From: Exiguobacterium sp. TNDT2
GTDB lineage: Bacteria; Bacillota; Bacilli; Exiguobacteriales; Exiguobacteriaceae
NCBI RefSeq assembly: GCF_003331145.1
Contig: NZ_QLVE01000024.1
Span: forward strand, 62,001 to 126,000
DNA length: 64,000 bases
Direction: 5' to 3'
Shown: piece by piece, positions 25,561 to 34,739 of the stretch
Layout: every line of letters begins with the position of its first letter
Position numbering within the stretch: the stretch's first letter is position 1
The notes under the pieces: generated by a model
The model's input: only the letters and a program-made list of their open reading frames with translations
Told to the model about the DNA's origin: nothing
Databases searched by the model: none
Program-made: the position numbers and the translations under genes

Positions 25561-26547
25561 ATGACACGCTTCATCCATATTGCCGATTTACACTACGCGA
25601 GACATACCGGGAATGCCATCACGGCCGAACGGACGAGTTTTGACGTCCAATCGGAGAAACTCGCCCAACTCGCTGACGTGATTCGGGAAGAGTCCATCAA
25701 GGCCGTCCTCATCGCCGGCGACATCGAAGTGAGCGACCCGGAAGATTTTGTCCCGTATTTAAAGACGTGGACCGCTCTCGGCGCATCCGTCTATGTGGTA
25801 TATGGAGACCATGATCTCAATCGGATCGCTTACGACGACTGTTGGCTTCAGATGGAGCATGTGCATAGCTTCCTTCAACCTGGTTACATCTTCGATGAAG
25901 CGCTAGGTGCCGGAATTTAAGGACTCAGTTGCGAGACGAACCAAGCCGGATTAAAGGAAGAGTTCGCGCACACCCCTTTACGGGACGACCCGTATCCGAA
26001 CATCTTCCTCAGTCACGGTAGCCGTGACCAGTTCCCTGCATCTGTCGTCACCAGACTCGGTTTCAGGTACTATGCCCTCGGACACCACCATCGCTATGAA
26101 TCAATCCATCGAGGCGGAGCAAACCTCGTCTACCCCGGTCATATCTTTTCGGTGTGGGACGGATGCGGCAAAGCGTGGCCGACCGGCTATGTTATCGGCG
26201 AAGTCACGCCTACTGGCATCACCCACGAGTTCCGCACGTTCAAAGGACCGGAAACGCGACGAATCAGCTTCAACCCGTTCCTTCGAGACGGCTCGCGCCT
26301 CTTACTCACACAAGACAATCTTGATGGACCGCCCGAACAATGGGTCGAGGATGATGAGACTGTGCTACGAGAACTCCTCCATACGACGTTGGCCGCCTAT
26401 CCGGATGACTACTTCGTCACACCGAGCCAGTCGAAAGGTTACCCGACACGCCGCCTCTCGATGACCGGAAGATTGTTGCTTGAAGACGACAAGCGATTCG
26501 AAGAATTCTTCGCTCGTAGCTTCAAAGCGAAGAAGACGACCCAATAA
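25561..26547 (+). pseudogene. SbcD/YhaO-like metallophosphoesterase interrupted by one stop
   Basis: 329 codons of a DNA repair exonuclease-type metallophosphoesterase. IADLHYARH supplies DxH, IAGDIEVSD the GDxxD motif, VYGDHDLNR the GNHD-equivalent, ILFSHGSRD a His-metal ligand region and YALGHHHRYE the GHxH motif. Codon 120 is TAA (25918-25920) between AGI and GLSCETN; reading continues in the same frame to 26547, so a single change (probably TAT or TAC to TAA) breaks it. GGGAGGT is 7 bases before the ATG. The nonsense site lies between the metal-binding motifs, so neither half should be active. Confidence 0.88.
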
Positions 26548-26582
26548 AAATGACCCCCGATGAAACCATCGGGGGTCATTTT
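26547..26582. terminator. Rho-independent terminator
   Basis: A perfect 16-base stem AAAATGACCCCCGATG / CATCGGGGGTCATTTT with a 4-base loop directly after the metallophosphoesterase. Confidence 0.92.
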
Positions 26583-26733
26583 ACAAACATATGTTCGTTT
26601 TATGATACAGCGCAAACAAGCGCCTATATATTCGCTTTTTCTATTCTTAGCGTAGCAAATCCCGCAACATAAGTCTATACTTTCTCGTTCCGACTCCCTA
26701 CAGTAAAGATAGACTCTGGAAAGGAGCACAACG

Positions 26734-27933
26734 ATGGAATCATACCGCTGGGACCTCAACCTGAAGGTCCGCTTGTTCGGCGAAGGCCTGTTCAACCTGT
26801 TGTTTTGGATGTACTTCCCGTTCATCACCGTCTATTTCGCCCAGGCGCTCGGCGTCGAGCTGGCCGGTCTGCTCATGGCCGTGCCCCCGCTGTTCCTCCT
26901 CGTCGGCAGTTTGATTGGCGGTTCGCTCGCGGACGAGATCGGACGCCGCCCCGTCATGCTCGTCGGGACGTTCGCACAAGGATTCTTGTTCGCCGCCTTC
27001 GCCCTGTCGACGAACGCCTACGTCGATTACATCACCTATATCGGCATCGGTTTCATGGGCGCCATTTATAAACCGGCGAGCTCGGCCATGGTCGCCGACC
27101 TCGTGCCGACCGAACATTTACGGGACGTATTCGCGACGTTCATGGCGTCAAACAATATCGGCGCCGTGCTCGGTCCAATCCTCGGGGCCGTGCTCTTCTT
27201 CGAACATCGTCAGGCGCTCCTCCTCGGTTGCGCCGTCGCCCTGTTCGGATACGGAGTGCTGCTCGCAGCGCTCACCCGTGAGACACGGCCGGGCTCGACC
27301 GGGAAGACGGTCGCCAAAACATTCCGCACCCAAGGAAAATCGTATGCGACGATTTTGTGCGATCCGTTGTTCCGGCTCTATTTGATTGCCGGGGTGTTCG
27401 CCTTAATCCCGATCATGCAGCTCGACGTCTATCTGCCGGTCTATTTGATTGAACAGGCACCGGCCATGTCCGACGTCTCGAACACGGTTCTGTTCGGTTG
27501 GCTCGTCGCTTATAATGGGCTCTTGTTCGTCGTCTTCATCATTCCCGTCACGCGCGTGTTCCGGACGTGGGACGAATGGCGCGTCTTCCTGCTGTCGACG
27601 TTTCTCGCCGGCTTCGGGACGTTCCTCGTCGCCTTCTCATCGAACATCTGGTATTTGCTCGTCGTCACGACCGTGTTCACGTTCGGCGAGTTGATCCGCT
27701 CTCCGGTCAGCCAGAGTTTCGTCAGCCGCTACGCACCGCCCGAGTCACGTGGCCAATACCTCGCGGCCGATACCCTTCAAAACACGATTGGCAAGTTCCT
27801 CGCGCCGGTGACAGTGCTCGTCTCGGGCTTCGTCTCCCCGATTGCCGTCTTCACGCTCATCTTTCTGTCGGCGCTGATCGGAATGGGCCTGTATGCGAAA
27901 CTGTTTCACCAGCTCACACAACAAGACGGATGA
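26734..27933 (+). CDS. Major facilitator superfamily transporter
   Basis: 399 aa with about 12 transmembrane helices. GGSLADEIGRRPVML between helices 2 and 3 is MFS motif A (GxxxDxxGRRP), and AALTRETRPGSTGKT marks the central cytoplasmic loop. PVSQSFVSRYAPPESRGQYL is the second-half counterpart. This pattern suits a drug:proton-type exporter (DHA1), but the substrate is not readable. AAAGGAG is 7 bases before the ATG. Its stop codon lies inside the hairpin shared with the convergent broken gene. Confidence 0.9.
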   Translation: MESYRWDLNLKVRLFGEGLFNLLFWMYFPFITVYFAQALGVELAGLLMAVPPLFLLVGSLIGGSLADEIGRRPVMLVGTFAQGFLFAAFALSTNAYVDYITYIGIGFMGAIYKPASSAMVADLVPTEHLRDVFATFMASNNIGAVLGPILGAVLFFEHRQALLLGCAVALFGYGVLLAALTRETRPGSTGKTVAKTFRTQGKSYATILCDPLFRLYLIAGVFALIPIMQLDVYLPVYLIEQAPAMSDVSNTVLFGWLVAYNGLLFVVFIIPVTRVFRTWDEWRVFLLSTFLAGFGTFLVAFSSNIWYLLVVTTVFTFGELIRSPVSQSFVSRYAPPESRGQYLAADTLQNTIGKFLAPVTVLVSGFVSPIAVFTLIFLSALIGMGLYAKLFHQLTQQDG

Positions 27934-27949
27934 CCACGATCATCCGTCT
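27924..27949. terminator. Bidirectional terminator overlapping two stop codons
   Basis: Stem AGACGGATGA / TCATCCGTCT with a 6-base loop. Both the MFS stop and the convergent gene's stop lie within it. Confidence 0.85.
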
Positions 27950-29329
27950 TTCGTCTGTGCAAACAATTCCTCACCCCGTCTCACACGACCGTCCGGGTAT
28001 TTATAGGCGATGTGCTCGAGTGACAGCTTCGTCGGCGTATCGAGACCGGCTGCAGCCGTCATGTTATATAGTCCCTCCCGGAGCGAAATGATATAGTTCG
28101 TCACCCGATAGCTCTTCTCGTCGACGACGAGGGCACGTTGCAATTTCGGGTCGGTCGTCGCGACGCCGACCGGGCAACGGTTCGTATGACACACTTGCGC
28201 CTGGATGCACCCGACGTTGAACATGAGTCCGCGGGCGATATTGACGCAGTCGGCCCCGAGCGCGAGCGCGACGGCGATCTTGTCGGCCGTGACGAGCTTG
28301 CCGGAAGCGAACAGTTTGATGCGGTCCCGCAATCCATGTTCGACGAGCAGTCGATGCACATACGGGAGCGCCGCCTTCAGCGGCAGACCGACCTTATCGG
28401 CGAGTTCTTGGTACGTCGCCCCGGTCCCGCCTTCCCCGCCGTCGACCGTGATGAAGTCAGGATGTCGACCGGACGTCGTCATCTCGTTGACGAGCGCCTC
28501 GAAGTCTGAGAGTCGGCCGATGACGAGCTTCATGCCGACGGGTTTGCCACCGATCGCGCGCAGCCGCTCGATAAACGCCAACAGCTCTGTATCCGTTTTG
28601 AACTCGGAGAAGCGGTTCGGGCTGGCGATGGTCACGCCGGCCTTCACGTTCCGGATGCGGGCGATCTCTTCGGTCACTTTCTCCCCCTCGATATGGCCGC
28701 CTCACGTCTTCGCGCCTTGGGCGAGCTTCAATTCGAAGGCACGTACTTGAGGGATCTTGCTCTTTATTTTGAACGCCGTTTCGGAGAACGCTCCGTCCTC
28801 CGTCCGTACGCCGAACAGCGCCGGCCCGATTTGATAGATGAGGTCGACCCCGCCCTTCAGATGATGGTCCGACAGCCCACCTTCCCCGGTGTTCATCCAC
28901 GTCCCGCGCGCCCGGTCGAGACCGATCGACAGCGCGGTGATGGCGTTCTCGCCGAGGGAGCCGAAGCTCATCCCGATTTGTCGGATAGAGCACGTTCTGG
29001 AGATAGAACCCGCCATTCTCGAAGTCACGCTCCGAACCAAACCCGATCATGCGCGATTTATATTTCCCGGAAATAACGGCGGCCTCGTAATCGTTTCGCG
29101 AGAACGGTTTCGCCTCGTTGTCGTTCAAGAACAAGTACTGTCTCATCTCGGGCCCGACCTTTTCCAAAATGTAACGGACCTTGCCGAGGATCGGGAAGTT
29201 CCGGAGGACGGAGTGCCCCCGCTGGTGGCGGTCTTTGCGCCAGAAGTAGAAGACGAATAGGAACGGAGCGGCAATCATCGACACGATCAGGACGAGCGCG
29301 ATGGCGAGCATCATCGTATTCACGGACAT
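27940..29329 (-). pseudogene. FMN-binding glutamate-synthase-family protein, broken by a frameshift and a stop
   Basis: A membrane-anchored relative of the GltB synthase domain. An N-terminal helix (MLAIALVLIVSMIAAPFLFV), RNFPILGKVRYILEKVGPEM and QYLFLND precede the barrel; the barrel has IGMSFGSLGENAIT, NTGEGGLSDHH, VDGGEGGTGA and the Cys-rich CIQAQVCHTNRCPVG. Near 28990 the reading frame shifts by one base after NVLYPTN, and at 28702-28704 a TGA interrupts QGAKT-GGHIEG where relatives carry Arg. AAGGAGG is 9 bases before the ATG at 29329. With both lesions the product cannot be full length. Otherwise well preserved, so loss is recent. Confidence 0.87.
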
Positions 29330-29390
29330 GAGGATCGGCCTCCTTCATTCATCGTTTCTATCCGATACCAAGGACCCGTTTCGCCGAAAC

Positions 29391-29415
29391 GAAAAGGCCA
29401 GCGCAAGCGCCGGCC
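29391..29415 (-). terminator. Terminator of the CotF-like operon
   Basis: Stem GGCCGGCG / CGCTGGCC with one mismatch, then TTTTCG on the minus strand. Confidence 0.75.
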
Positions 29416-29421
29416 CTTCGT

Positions 29422-29718
29422 TCAATCCTTGATCAATTCCATCGTCTTCTCGACTTTCTCTTTGTCGTGCTTCAATTGTTTCTCGATATCATACGCCATA
29501 TACATATCGTTTTGAATCATATACTCCGCGATCTCGGCATGGTCTTCGATCGCCTGATTCAATTGCTTCACGAGCACTTTCCGGACTTCCGGTGATGCTG
29601 TCTCGGTCACCGCCACCGCATAGGCACGGACGGCCGATTTTGCTGTGATGAGCAGATCGGTCGCGATCAATTCATCACGCTGCTTGCTCGCACGTTTCAA
29701 ATTCTCTTGGATTCCCAT
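29422..29718 (-). CDS. CotF-like (coat F domain) helical protein
   Basis: 98 aa, all helical. AYMIQ-type and YDIEKQLKHDKEKVE segments (EYMIQNDMYMAYDIEKQLKH) match the coat F domain found in Bacillus spore coat protein CotF and in non-spore relatives. It is the last gene of a three-gene minus-strand run with the 66-aa protein and the DUF2512 protein; AAGGAGGAG is 6 bases before the ATG. In a non-spore-former it probably has a stress or ferritin-like role, which is inference. Confidence 0.8.
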   Translation of the reverse strand: MGIQENLKRASKQRDELIATDLLITAKSAVRAYAVAVTETASPEVRKVLVKQLNQAIEDHAEIAEYMIQNDMYMAYDIEKQLKHDKEKVEKTMELIKD

Positions 29719-29731
29719 ATATGTCTCCTCC

Positions 29732-29932
29732 TTACGCTTTGTCCGGCAACAGTTGTTTCAGTTCACTGATCGCCTGTTCGGTGTTCTTCAAATGATTGCG
29801 AGCGATTTTCTGTAGTTTCTCGTCTTTGATGAGCGGTTCGCTCACATACCCTTTGACGAGCCCCGCTTGTTTCAATGTCAACATCTCGTGAATCTCTAAC
29901 ACTTCATGAATGGCAAGTTTACTTTTAGCCAT
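29732..29932 (-). CDS. Small helical protein, CotF-operon member
   Basis: 66 aa, predicted as two helices (AIHEVLEIHEMLTLKQAGLV and RNHLKNTEQAISELKQLL). The LEIHEMLTLK motif occurs in short proteins encoded next to coat F proteins in Bacillales. AAGGAGG lies before the ATG and the gap to the next gene is 13 bases, so it is cotranscribed with its CotF-like neighbour and may form a complex with it. No function is known to me. Confidence 0.75.
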   Translation of the reverse strand: MAKSKLAIHEVLEIHEMLTLKQAGLVKGYVSEPLIKDEKLQKIARNHLKNTEQAISELKQLLPDKA

Positions 29933-29947
29933 GTTCCTTCCTCCTTT

Positions 29948-30334
29948 TTATCGTGTCGAATGGGCGTGTGCCTCTTCTCGTTTATGTTTGAGCAACCAAC
30001 CGTGGAACACAAACTCGACGACCGCGGTCGCGAGAGCCGTATAGAGCGCGAGCAACACAAAACTCGTCTCTGTCCCGATATCGAAGTCGAGAATCCACAG
30101 GAAGAACCAGGTCAAGAAGAAGACGAGACCAAAGTCGGCCGCCGTCGCGACCAGATTTCCGAACTTCCGTAACACGAACATGTCGCCCACCCCATAGGCG
30201 ATCAGTCCAACCGCGATCGAAATCCATGCGGCATGATACCATGGCACATCAAACCCGAGCGTCAAGATGGCGATAAATACGACAAGCAAAGCTCCTAGTT
30301 TGATACTTAGTGCTTTTCCATGATTTACTTGCAT
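29948..30334 (-). CDS. DUF2512-family membrane protein (YndM-like)
   Basis: 128 aa with four transmembrane helices, near 12-28, 35-50, 64-84 and 91-110, and a His-rich tail (KHKREEAHAHS). The start GKALSIKLGALLVVFIAIL and the GVGDMFVLRKFGN loop fit DUF2512. AAGGAGGAAAC precedes the ATG. It heads the run leading to the two CotF-like genes, 15 bases before the next. Function unknown. Confidence 0.8.
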   Translation of the reverse strand: MQVNHGKALSIKLGALLVVFIAILTLGFDVPWYHAAWISIAVGLIAYGVGDMFVLRKFGNLVATAADFGLVFFLTWFFLWILDFDIGTETSFVLLALYTALATAVVEFVFHGWLLKHKREEAHAHSTR

Positions 30335-30540
30335 CGGTGTTTCCTCCTTCCCCTGGTATAGTGGCGCGCGTACATGTATCTCTTTTCCAACTCTGCTCGC
30401 ATTGAAACGAATTGTTTTACAATCGTTATATCTTGAACAGAACGAGAGTCGAACAATCTATTCAGAATCGAAGTAGGAACCCCGTTTTCTAATTGAACGG
30501 TTCACCTTTATGATTTTCTAGAAACATTTACAGTTCGATG

Positions 30541-32061
30541 TCAAGCTTTGGACGGGAGTGATTTCACGGCCGGTCCTTCAATCACTTCCCCGCTCGGTTT
30601 GAAGCGCGAGCCGTGACATGGGCAGTCCCATGAGCGCTCCGCCTGATTCCAGTTGACGGTACAACCCATGTGCGTACAGGCCGAACCGACGAGCGAGACA
30701 TGACCGTCAGGATCACGGTAAGCGGCGACGTGTTCGCCGTTATGCTTCACGATCGCCCCTTCGTCGAAACCGAGTTCTTCTAATGCTTTGTCCGCCGGCT
30801 TCAATTTGCCTTTGACGAGCTCTTTCGCCACGTCGGCATTCGTCTTGATGAACCGGGCCGCATCCGCGAGCTTCCATTTCGACCGGGTCGGGTCGTACAA
30901 GTCCTCATAGCGGTTCGATTGTTTCGTGATCAAGTCGGCGACGAGGCGTGCCGCAACGATTCCCTGGCTCATTCCCCATTTCGAGAATCCGGTCGCGACA
31001 AAGACGTGCGGCGTGTCGTTCGTCATCCGGCCGATATACGGCACCTTGTCGAGCGGAATCAAGTCTTGGGCCGACCAGTGATGGGTGAACGTCTCGGCAC
31101 CGAAATGACGTGTCCCGAACTCCCCTAGTTTATCGTAACAGGTCTGCGTCTCTTGCTTATGACCCGTCAAATGGTTCTCCCCACCGAACAAGGCCATCTT
31201 TTTACCGTTCTCAAGTTTGACATGTCGGATTGAACGGCTCGGTTTGTCGACACTGATGAACATGCCTTCCGGGAACGTCTCAAGCTCAGCCGAGACAACG
31301 TATGAACGCTCGACCTCCATCTTCGCGAAATATAGTCCTTTGAAATCGTTGAACGGGAAATGCGTGGCGACGACGACGTCTTGTGCCTCGATCGTGTAGC
31401 CCGTGATCGTCTCAAGCCGGTTCGGCGTCCCGTATTCGATTCCCGTCACCCGCGTCATCTCATAGAGCGTCCCACCGAGCTCGAGGAAGCGGTCCATCAA
31501 CCCACGTAAGTACTTGACGGGATGGAACTGGAGCTGGTCGCGCATGACGGTTGCTTTTTTCACCTCGTATGGCAACAGACCGTTCACCTCATCCGTCGCG
31601 TCGCCCCCATCAATCCCGAGCTGTTGGTACGCCTCTTCTTCTTTCTCGAGCAGTTTCGCCGAGCTCGATGACGTGAGTGAGTACATGTACGCGTGCTGGC
31701 GCTCGAGGTCACAGTCGATGTTCAGCGTGTCGACTTGCTCCTCGAGGAAACGGAGCGCTTCCATATTCGCGTCGTAATAGAGCCGCGCCTTCTCTTCCCC
31801 GATCGACTTGACCAGTTCGGTATAGACGACGCCGTGCTGAGCCGACACTTTGGCCGTCGTGTAACCGGTCGTGCCCGTCGCGAAACGGGCCGCCTCGACC
31901 AAGACGACTTGCTTCCCTCGTTCGACCAACTGAAGTGCGGCGAGTACCCCGACGATGCCGGCCCCGACCACGACGACCTCGGTTTGGACGTTTTTGTCGA
32001 GCGGCTTCAACGTCTTCACTTCGACGTCGCGCCAAAATGACTTCGGAAAATCTTGTAACAT
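30541..32061 (-). CDS. FAD-dependent oxidoreductase with C-terminal Rieske domain (YhfW-like)
   Basis: About 506 aa. The FAD-binding Rossmann motif VVVVGAGIVGVLAALQLVERG is near residues 25-45 (GxGxxG), followed by a DAO-type domain with TTGYTTAKVSAQHG and VATGFSKWGMSQG. From about 420 a Rieske domain carries CTHMGC and CPCHGS, the four ligands of a [2Fe-2S] cluster. The frame is open to 32229, but GGAGGAGGG is 6 bases before the ATG at 32061. The substrate is unknown. It lies near manganese catalase and may belong to an oxidative stress group. Confidence 0.92.
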   Translation of the reverse strand: MLQDFPKSFWRDVEVKTLKPLDKNVQTEVVVVGAGIVGVLAALQLVERGKQVVLVEAARFATGTTGYTTAKVSAQHGVVYTELVKSIGEEKARLYYDANMEALRFLEEQVDTLNIDCDLERQHAYMYSLTSSSSAKLLEKEEEAYQQLGIDGGDATDEVNGLLPYEVKKATVMRDQLQFHPVKYLRGLMDRFLELGGTLYEMTRVTGIEYGTPNRLETITGYTIEAQDVVVATHFPFNDFKGLYFAKMEVERSYVVSAELETFPEGMFISVDKPSRSIRHVKLENGKKMALFGGENHLTGHKQETQTCYDKLGEFGTRHFGAETFTHHWSAQDLIPLDKVPYIGRMTNDTPHVFVATGFSKWGMSQGIVAARLVADLITKQSNRYEDLYDPTRSKWKLADAARFIKTNADVAKELVKGKLKPADKALEELGFDEGAIVKHNGEHVAAYRDPDGHVSLVGSACTHMGCTVNWNQAERSWDCPCHGSRFKPSGEVIEGPAVKSLPSKA

Positions 32062-32135
32062 GCGTGTCCCTCCTCCATATCGATTCACGTGTTTTGAATG
32101 CATGGTTGAATTACCCTTCATTTGCGGATAGAAAA

Positions 32136-32160
32136 CAAAAAAAAGACCTCGTTCAGGTCT
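32136..32160 (-). terminator. Terminator overlapping the 131-aa gene's stop
   Basis: Stem AGACCT / AGGTCT followed by eight T on the minus strand; the TGA stop is within the hairpin. Confidence 0.85.
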
Positions 32161-32548
32161 CTTCCTCTGTCGGGATGACGATTTCATCAAATTGTTGGTC
32201 ACGGCAGAGCGTGATCGCCTGCATCGCAAGCTGATAATCTAACTCCGGCAACGTAATCAACTCGGCCGGCAGCACCCATTCTTTATTGTTGTATAGATGG
32301 ATGACGAGTTTGACGAGGACGAGCGTCGGTTTCTCGAACGAATGATTGTCGATGATCGTCGCGGTGCGGATTCTCCCCGCCTCTAAATCAATATAGGGAA
32401 GAAACACGTCACGGACGCGCTCGTTGCCGGCGATGACATACAAGGCAGAAAAGTATTCGTTCCCGACGGCCCCCGGGTCCGTCAGCTGCCTTACCAACCG
32501 TTTGAACACGTTATAGTGCTCGGTTGATATGAAATCAATCCTGTTCAT
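32153..32548 (-). CDS. Small conserved protein, DUF6075-like
   Basis: 131 aa, soluble and mostly helical, starting NRIDFISTEHYNVFKRLVRQ. The outline (FISxEH start, ALYVIAGNERVRDVF in the middle, LVIHLYNN, and ELDYQLAMQAITL near the end) resembles DUF6075 proteins of Bacillus phages and genomes. The frame extends to 32680, but GAGAGGAA lies 6 bases before the ATG at 32548. Function unknown; the family assignment is tentative. Confidence 0.7.
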   Translation of the reverse strand: MNRIDFISTEHYNVFKRLVRQLTDPGAVGNEYFSALYVIAGNERVRDVFLPYIDLEAGRIRTATIIDNHSFEKPTLVLVKLVIHLYNNKEWVLPAELITLPELDYQLAMQAITLCRDQQFDEIVIPTEEET

Positions 32549-32773
32549 AGCTAATTCCTCTCTCGTCTCTGTCTTTTTTGACTCAGTGTATATTAATTCC
32601 ACGATTTGGTGAACGATAACCCTGTTCCGAGTCATTTCAAGACTTCTTTTCAAAAGAATACCCCCGCCTGTATCTTCCAAATCTTTTCAAAAATTTAGGT
32701 TTTCAATCTTTTCGAGAGTGGAACTATAACTTTGTCGTGCATTTACCAGTTGTACAAAAAAAGGAGGAGTTCT

Positions 32774-33655
32774 ATGTTTCGCCATCAGAAGGAATTGCAG
32801 TTCGAAGTAAAAGTCGATCGTCCCGATCCGCAGCTCGCCCGTCAAATCCAAGAAGTGCTCGGCGGTCAATTCGGGGAAATGACCGTCATGATGCAGTACT
32901 TATTCCAAGGCTTCAATTGTCGCGGGGAAGAGAAGTATAAGGATATGCTCATGGACATCGGGACCGAGGAGATCGGTCACGTCGAGATGCTATGTGCCCT
33001 CATCTCGCAACTGCTCGACGGTGCATCACCGGACGACCAGGCCGAGGCAGCGAAAGACCCGGCGACAGCAGCAATCCTTGGCGGGATGAACCCGCAACAC
33101 TTGATCGTCAGCGGGCTCGGCGGACTACCGACGAACTCGAACGGGGTGCCGTGGAACGGGTCGTACATCGTCGCGAGCGGGAACTTGCTCGCCGATATGC
33201 GCTCGAACTTACATGCCGAGACGCAAGGACGTCTCCAAGTCGCTCGTCTATATCATATGACGAAAGACGAAGGCGTCCGCAAAGTGTTCCGTAAGATGCT
33301 CGCCCGTGACCGTTACCACCAGTACCAATGGATGGCAGCAATCGATGAGCTTGAAGAGAAGAACGGCGTCATCGTACCGGCGAGCTTCCCGGCGAAGGAC
33401 GAGAAAGAAGCTGAAAAGCACGGCCTCGAATTCTGGGACTTGTCAGAAGGCAACGAGTCGAGCCAAGGCAAGTGGGCGACCGGCAGCGCGCCGGACGGTG
33501 CGGGCGACTTCGTCTACTTGAGCGACCCGGCCCCACAAGGCCAGAAACCGGTCATGGACATCCCGGACAAGACGCTCCATCACGATTTGGATGCCCCGGC
33601 GGGCGGTGTCGAAAAAGTCGTCAAGAAAGTCGCAGATCAAATCAAAGGGAAATAA
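32774..33655 (+). CDS. Manganese catalase
   Basis: 293 aa, the usual length. It decomposes hydrogen peroxide using a di-manganese centre in a four-helix bundle. GGQFGEMTVMMQYLFQGFNC supplies the first Glu, GTEEIGHVEML the Glu and His of the first site, and SNLHAETQGRLQVARLY the His/Glu region of the second, with RDRYHQYQWM after it. AAGGAGGAG is 4 bases before the ATG at 32774. The C-terminal 60 residues are a Gly/Pro-rich tail with a Lys-rich end. Located opposite the Rieske oxidoreductase; monocistronic with its own terminator. Confidence 0.95.
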   Translation: MFRHQKELQFEVKVDRPDPQLARQIQEVLGGQFGEMTVMMQYLFQGFNCRGEEKYKDMLMDIGTEEIGHVEMLCALISQLLDGASPDDQAEAAKDPATAAILGGMNPQHLIVSGLGGLPTNSNGVPWNGSYIVASGNLLADMRSNLHAETQGRLQVARLYHMTKDEGVRKVFRKMLARDRYHQYQWMAAIDELEEKNGVIVPASFPAKDEKEAEKHGLEFWDLSEGNESSQGKWATGSAPDGAGDFVYLSDPAPQGQKPVMDIPDKTLHHDLDAPAGGVEKVVKKVADQIKGK

Positions 33656-33659
33656 GAAC

Positions 33660-33685
33660 AAGGCTGGCCCGAGGGTCAGCCTTTT
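33660..33685. terminator. Terminator after manganese catalase
   Basis: AAGGCTG pairs with CAGCCTT across a short loop with extra CCC/GGG pairing, followed by TTC. Convergent with the RpiR gene. Confidence 0.75.
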
Positions 33686-34533
33686 CACATGCGCCGGAGC
33701 GAGATGGCTTCGCGCATCTTTTGGAGCGATTCTCTTCCCTCTTCCCCACGTCGCATCATGACGACGGTGAACAAGGCGTCAATCAGACTGAGCTCGGCGA
33801 TGCGGGAGGCGAGCGCCTCGGAGCGGAACTCCGTCTCTTGCGATACGGTATAGAGGGCGACGTCACACAGTTTCGACAGCGGTGACTTCGCATAGTTGGT
33901 GATGGCAATCGTCGGGACACCGCGCTCATTCACCACTTTCGCCACATCGAGCGTGTCTTTCGAGGCACCCGAGTGTGAGATGAGGACGGCGACGTCCTCG
34001 TTCGTCAATTGCGACGCCGACATGAGCTGCATGTGCGACTCCAAGTTCGCCGTGACGAGCAATCCGCTCCGGATGAACTTGTGATACGCATCGAGTGCGA
34101 TGACGGCCGAACCCCCGCTCCCGAAGAACTCGATGCGACGGGCGGACAACAGCAGTTCGACCGATTTGTCGAGCGTGGCCGCATCCAAGATTTGTCGTGT
34201 CGCCTCGAGCGTCTTCACGTTCGACGTGAAGATTTTCTCAGCAATCTCATGCGGTGTGTCCTCGTTCGAGATGTCTTCATGAATGTCTTGGAGCGGTGCG
34301 ACGACATCGGTGGCGAGCGCGATTTTCAGCGCCTGATAGCCTTTAAAACCGACGCGTTGGCAGAAGCGGAACACGGTCGACTCGGCGACGTCTAGGTCGT
34401 CGGCGACTTGGTTGATCGTATGGTGGATGATGCGTTCGGGCTGTTTCAAGATATAGTCGGCGATGCGTTGCTCTTTCTTGCTCAGTGTCGAGTAGGCGCC
34501 ACGGATGCGGGCCAGGCCATTCATCGTTTCCAT
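33685..34533 (-). CDS. MurR/RpiR-family regulator, probable gluconate-operon regulator
   Basis: About 282 aa. The N-terminal HTH_6 domain has AYSTLSKKEQRIADYILKQP and INQVADDLDVAESTVFRFCQ with GFKGYQALKIAL. The C-terminal SIS domain (residues 120-260) has RIEFFGSGGSAVIALDAYHK and VAVLISHSGASKDT, which binds a sugar phosphate. The ATG at 34533 follows AAGGGTGA. It is divergent from gnd-gntP-gntK, with an intervening toxin-antitoxin insert. The same 19 bases occur upstream of both this gene and gnd. Likely effector: 6-phosphogluconate, by analogy only. Confidence 0.88.
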   Translation of the reverse strand: METMNGLARIRGAYSTLSKKEQRIADYILKQPERIIHHTINQVADDLDVAESTVFRFCQRVGFKGYQALKIALATDVVAPLQDIHEDISNEDTPHEIAEKIFTSNVKTLEATRQILDAATLDKSVELLLSARRIEFFGSGGSAVIALDAYHKFIRSGLLVTANLESHMQLMSASQLTNEDVAVLISHSGASKDTLDVAKVVNERGVPTIAITNYAKSPLSKLCDVALYTVSQETEFRSEALASRIAELSLIDALFTVVMMRRGEEGRESLQKMREAISLRRM

Positions 34534-34570
34534 ATGTCTCACCCTTTTTTTCTTTTAACGATACCGTTTC

Positions 34571-34581
34571 GAAAAAAATTC
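34571..34581. promoter_or_regulatory. Candidate RpiR operator, copy 1
   Basis: GAAAAAAATTC, an interrupted palindrome, 38 bases upstream of the RpiR start. It lies within CGAAAAAAATTCCGCAATC, repeated exactly at 35984-36002. Confidence 0.5.
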
Positions 34582-34652
34582 CGCAATCAAAGACCGAGTA
34601 TTCCATCTCATAATGTGCCAATTAGTGGGCTACCTTTTTAATAAAAAAATAC

Positions 34653-34692
34653 AACGAACCCCCCTCGCTATATATAGCAAGGGGGGTTCGTT
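34653..34692 (-). terminator. 40-base near-perfect palindrome, terminator of the SpoIISAB-like module
   Basis: AACGAACCCCCCTCGCTATA faces TATAGCAAGGGGGGTTCGTT with one mismatch. On the minus strand it is followed by GTATTTTTTTATT, and the other strand also carries a short T tract beyond it. Strong terminator for the small antitoxin gene. Confidence 0.85.
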
Positions 34693-34739
34693 AAAAAACA
34701 TAGCCATATTAAAGAAAACTTTAGCCTTACGAATAATTA

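Noticed and set aside
34653-34692. Large palindrome as a transposon end or origin
   Set aside because: It lies just past the stop of a small gene and is followed by a T tract, so it is a terminator; no second matching end was seen.
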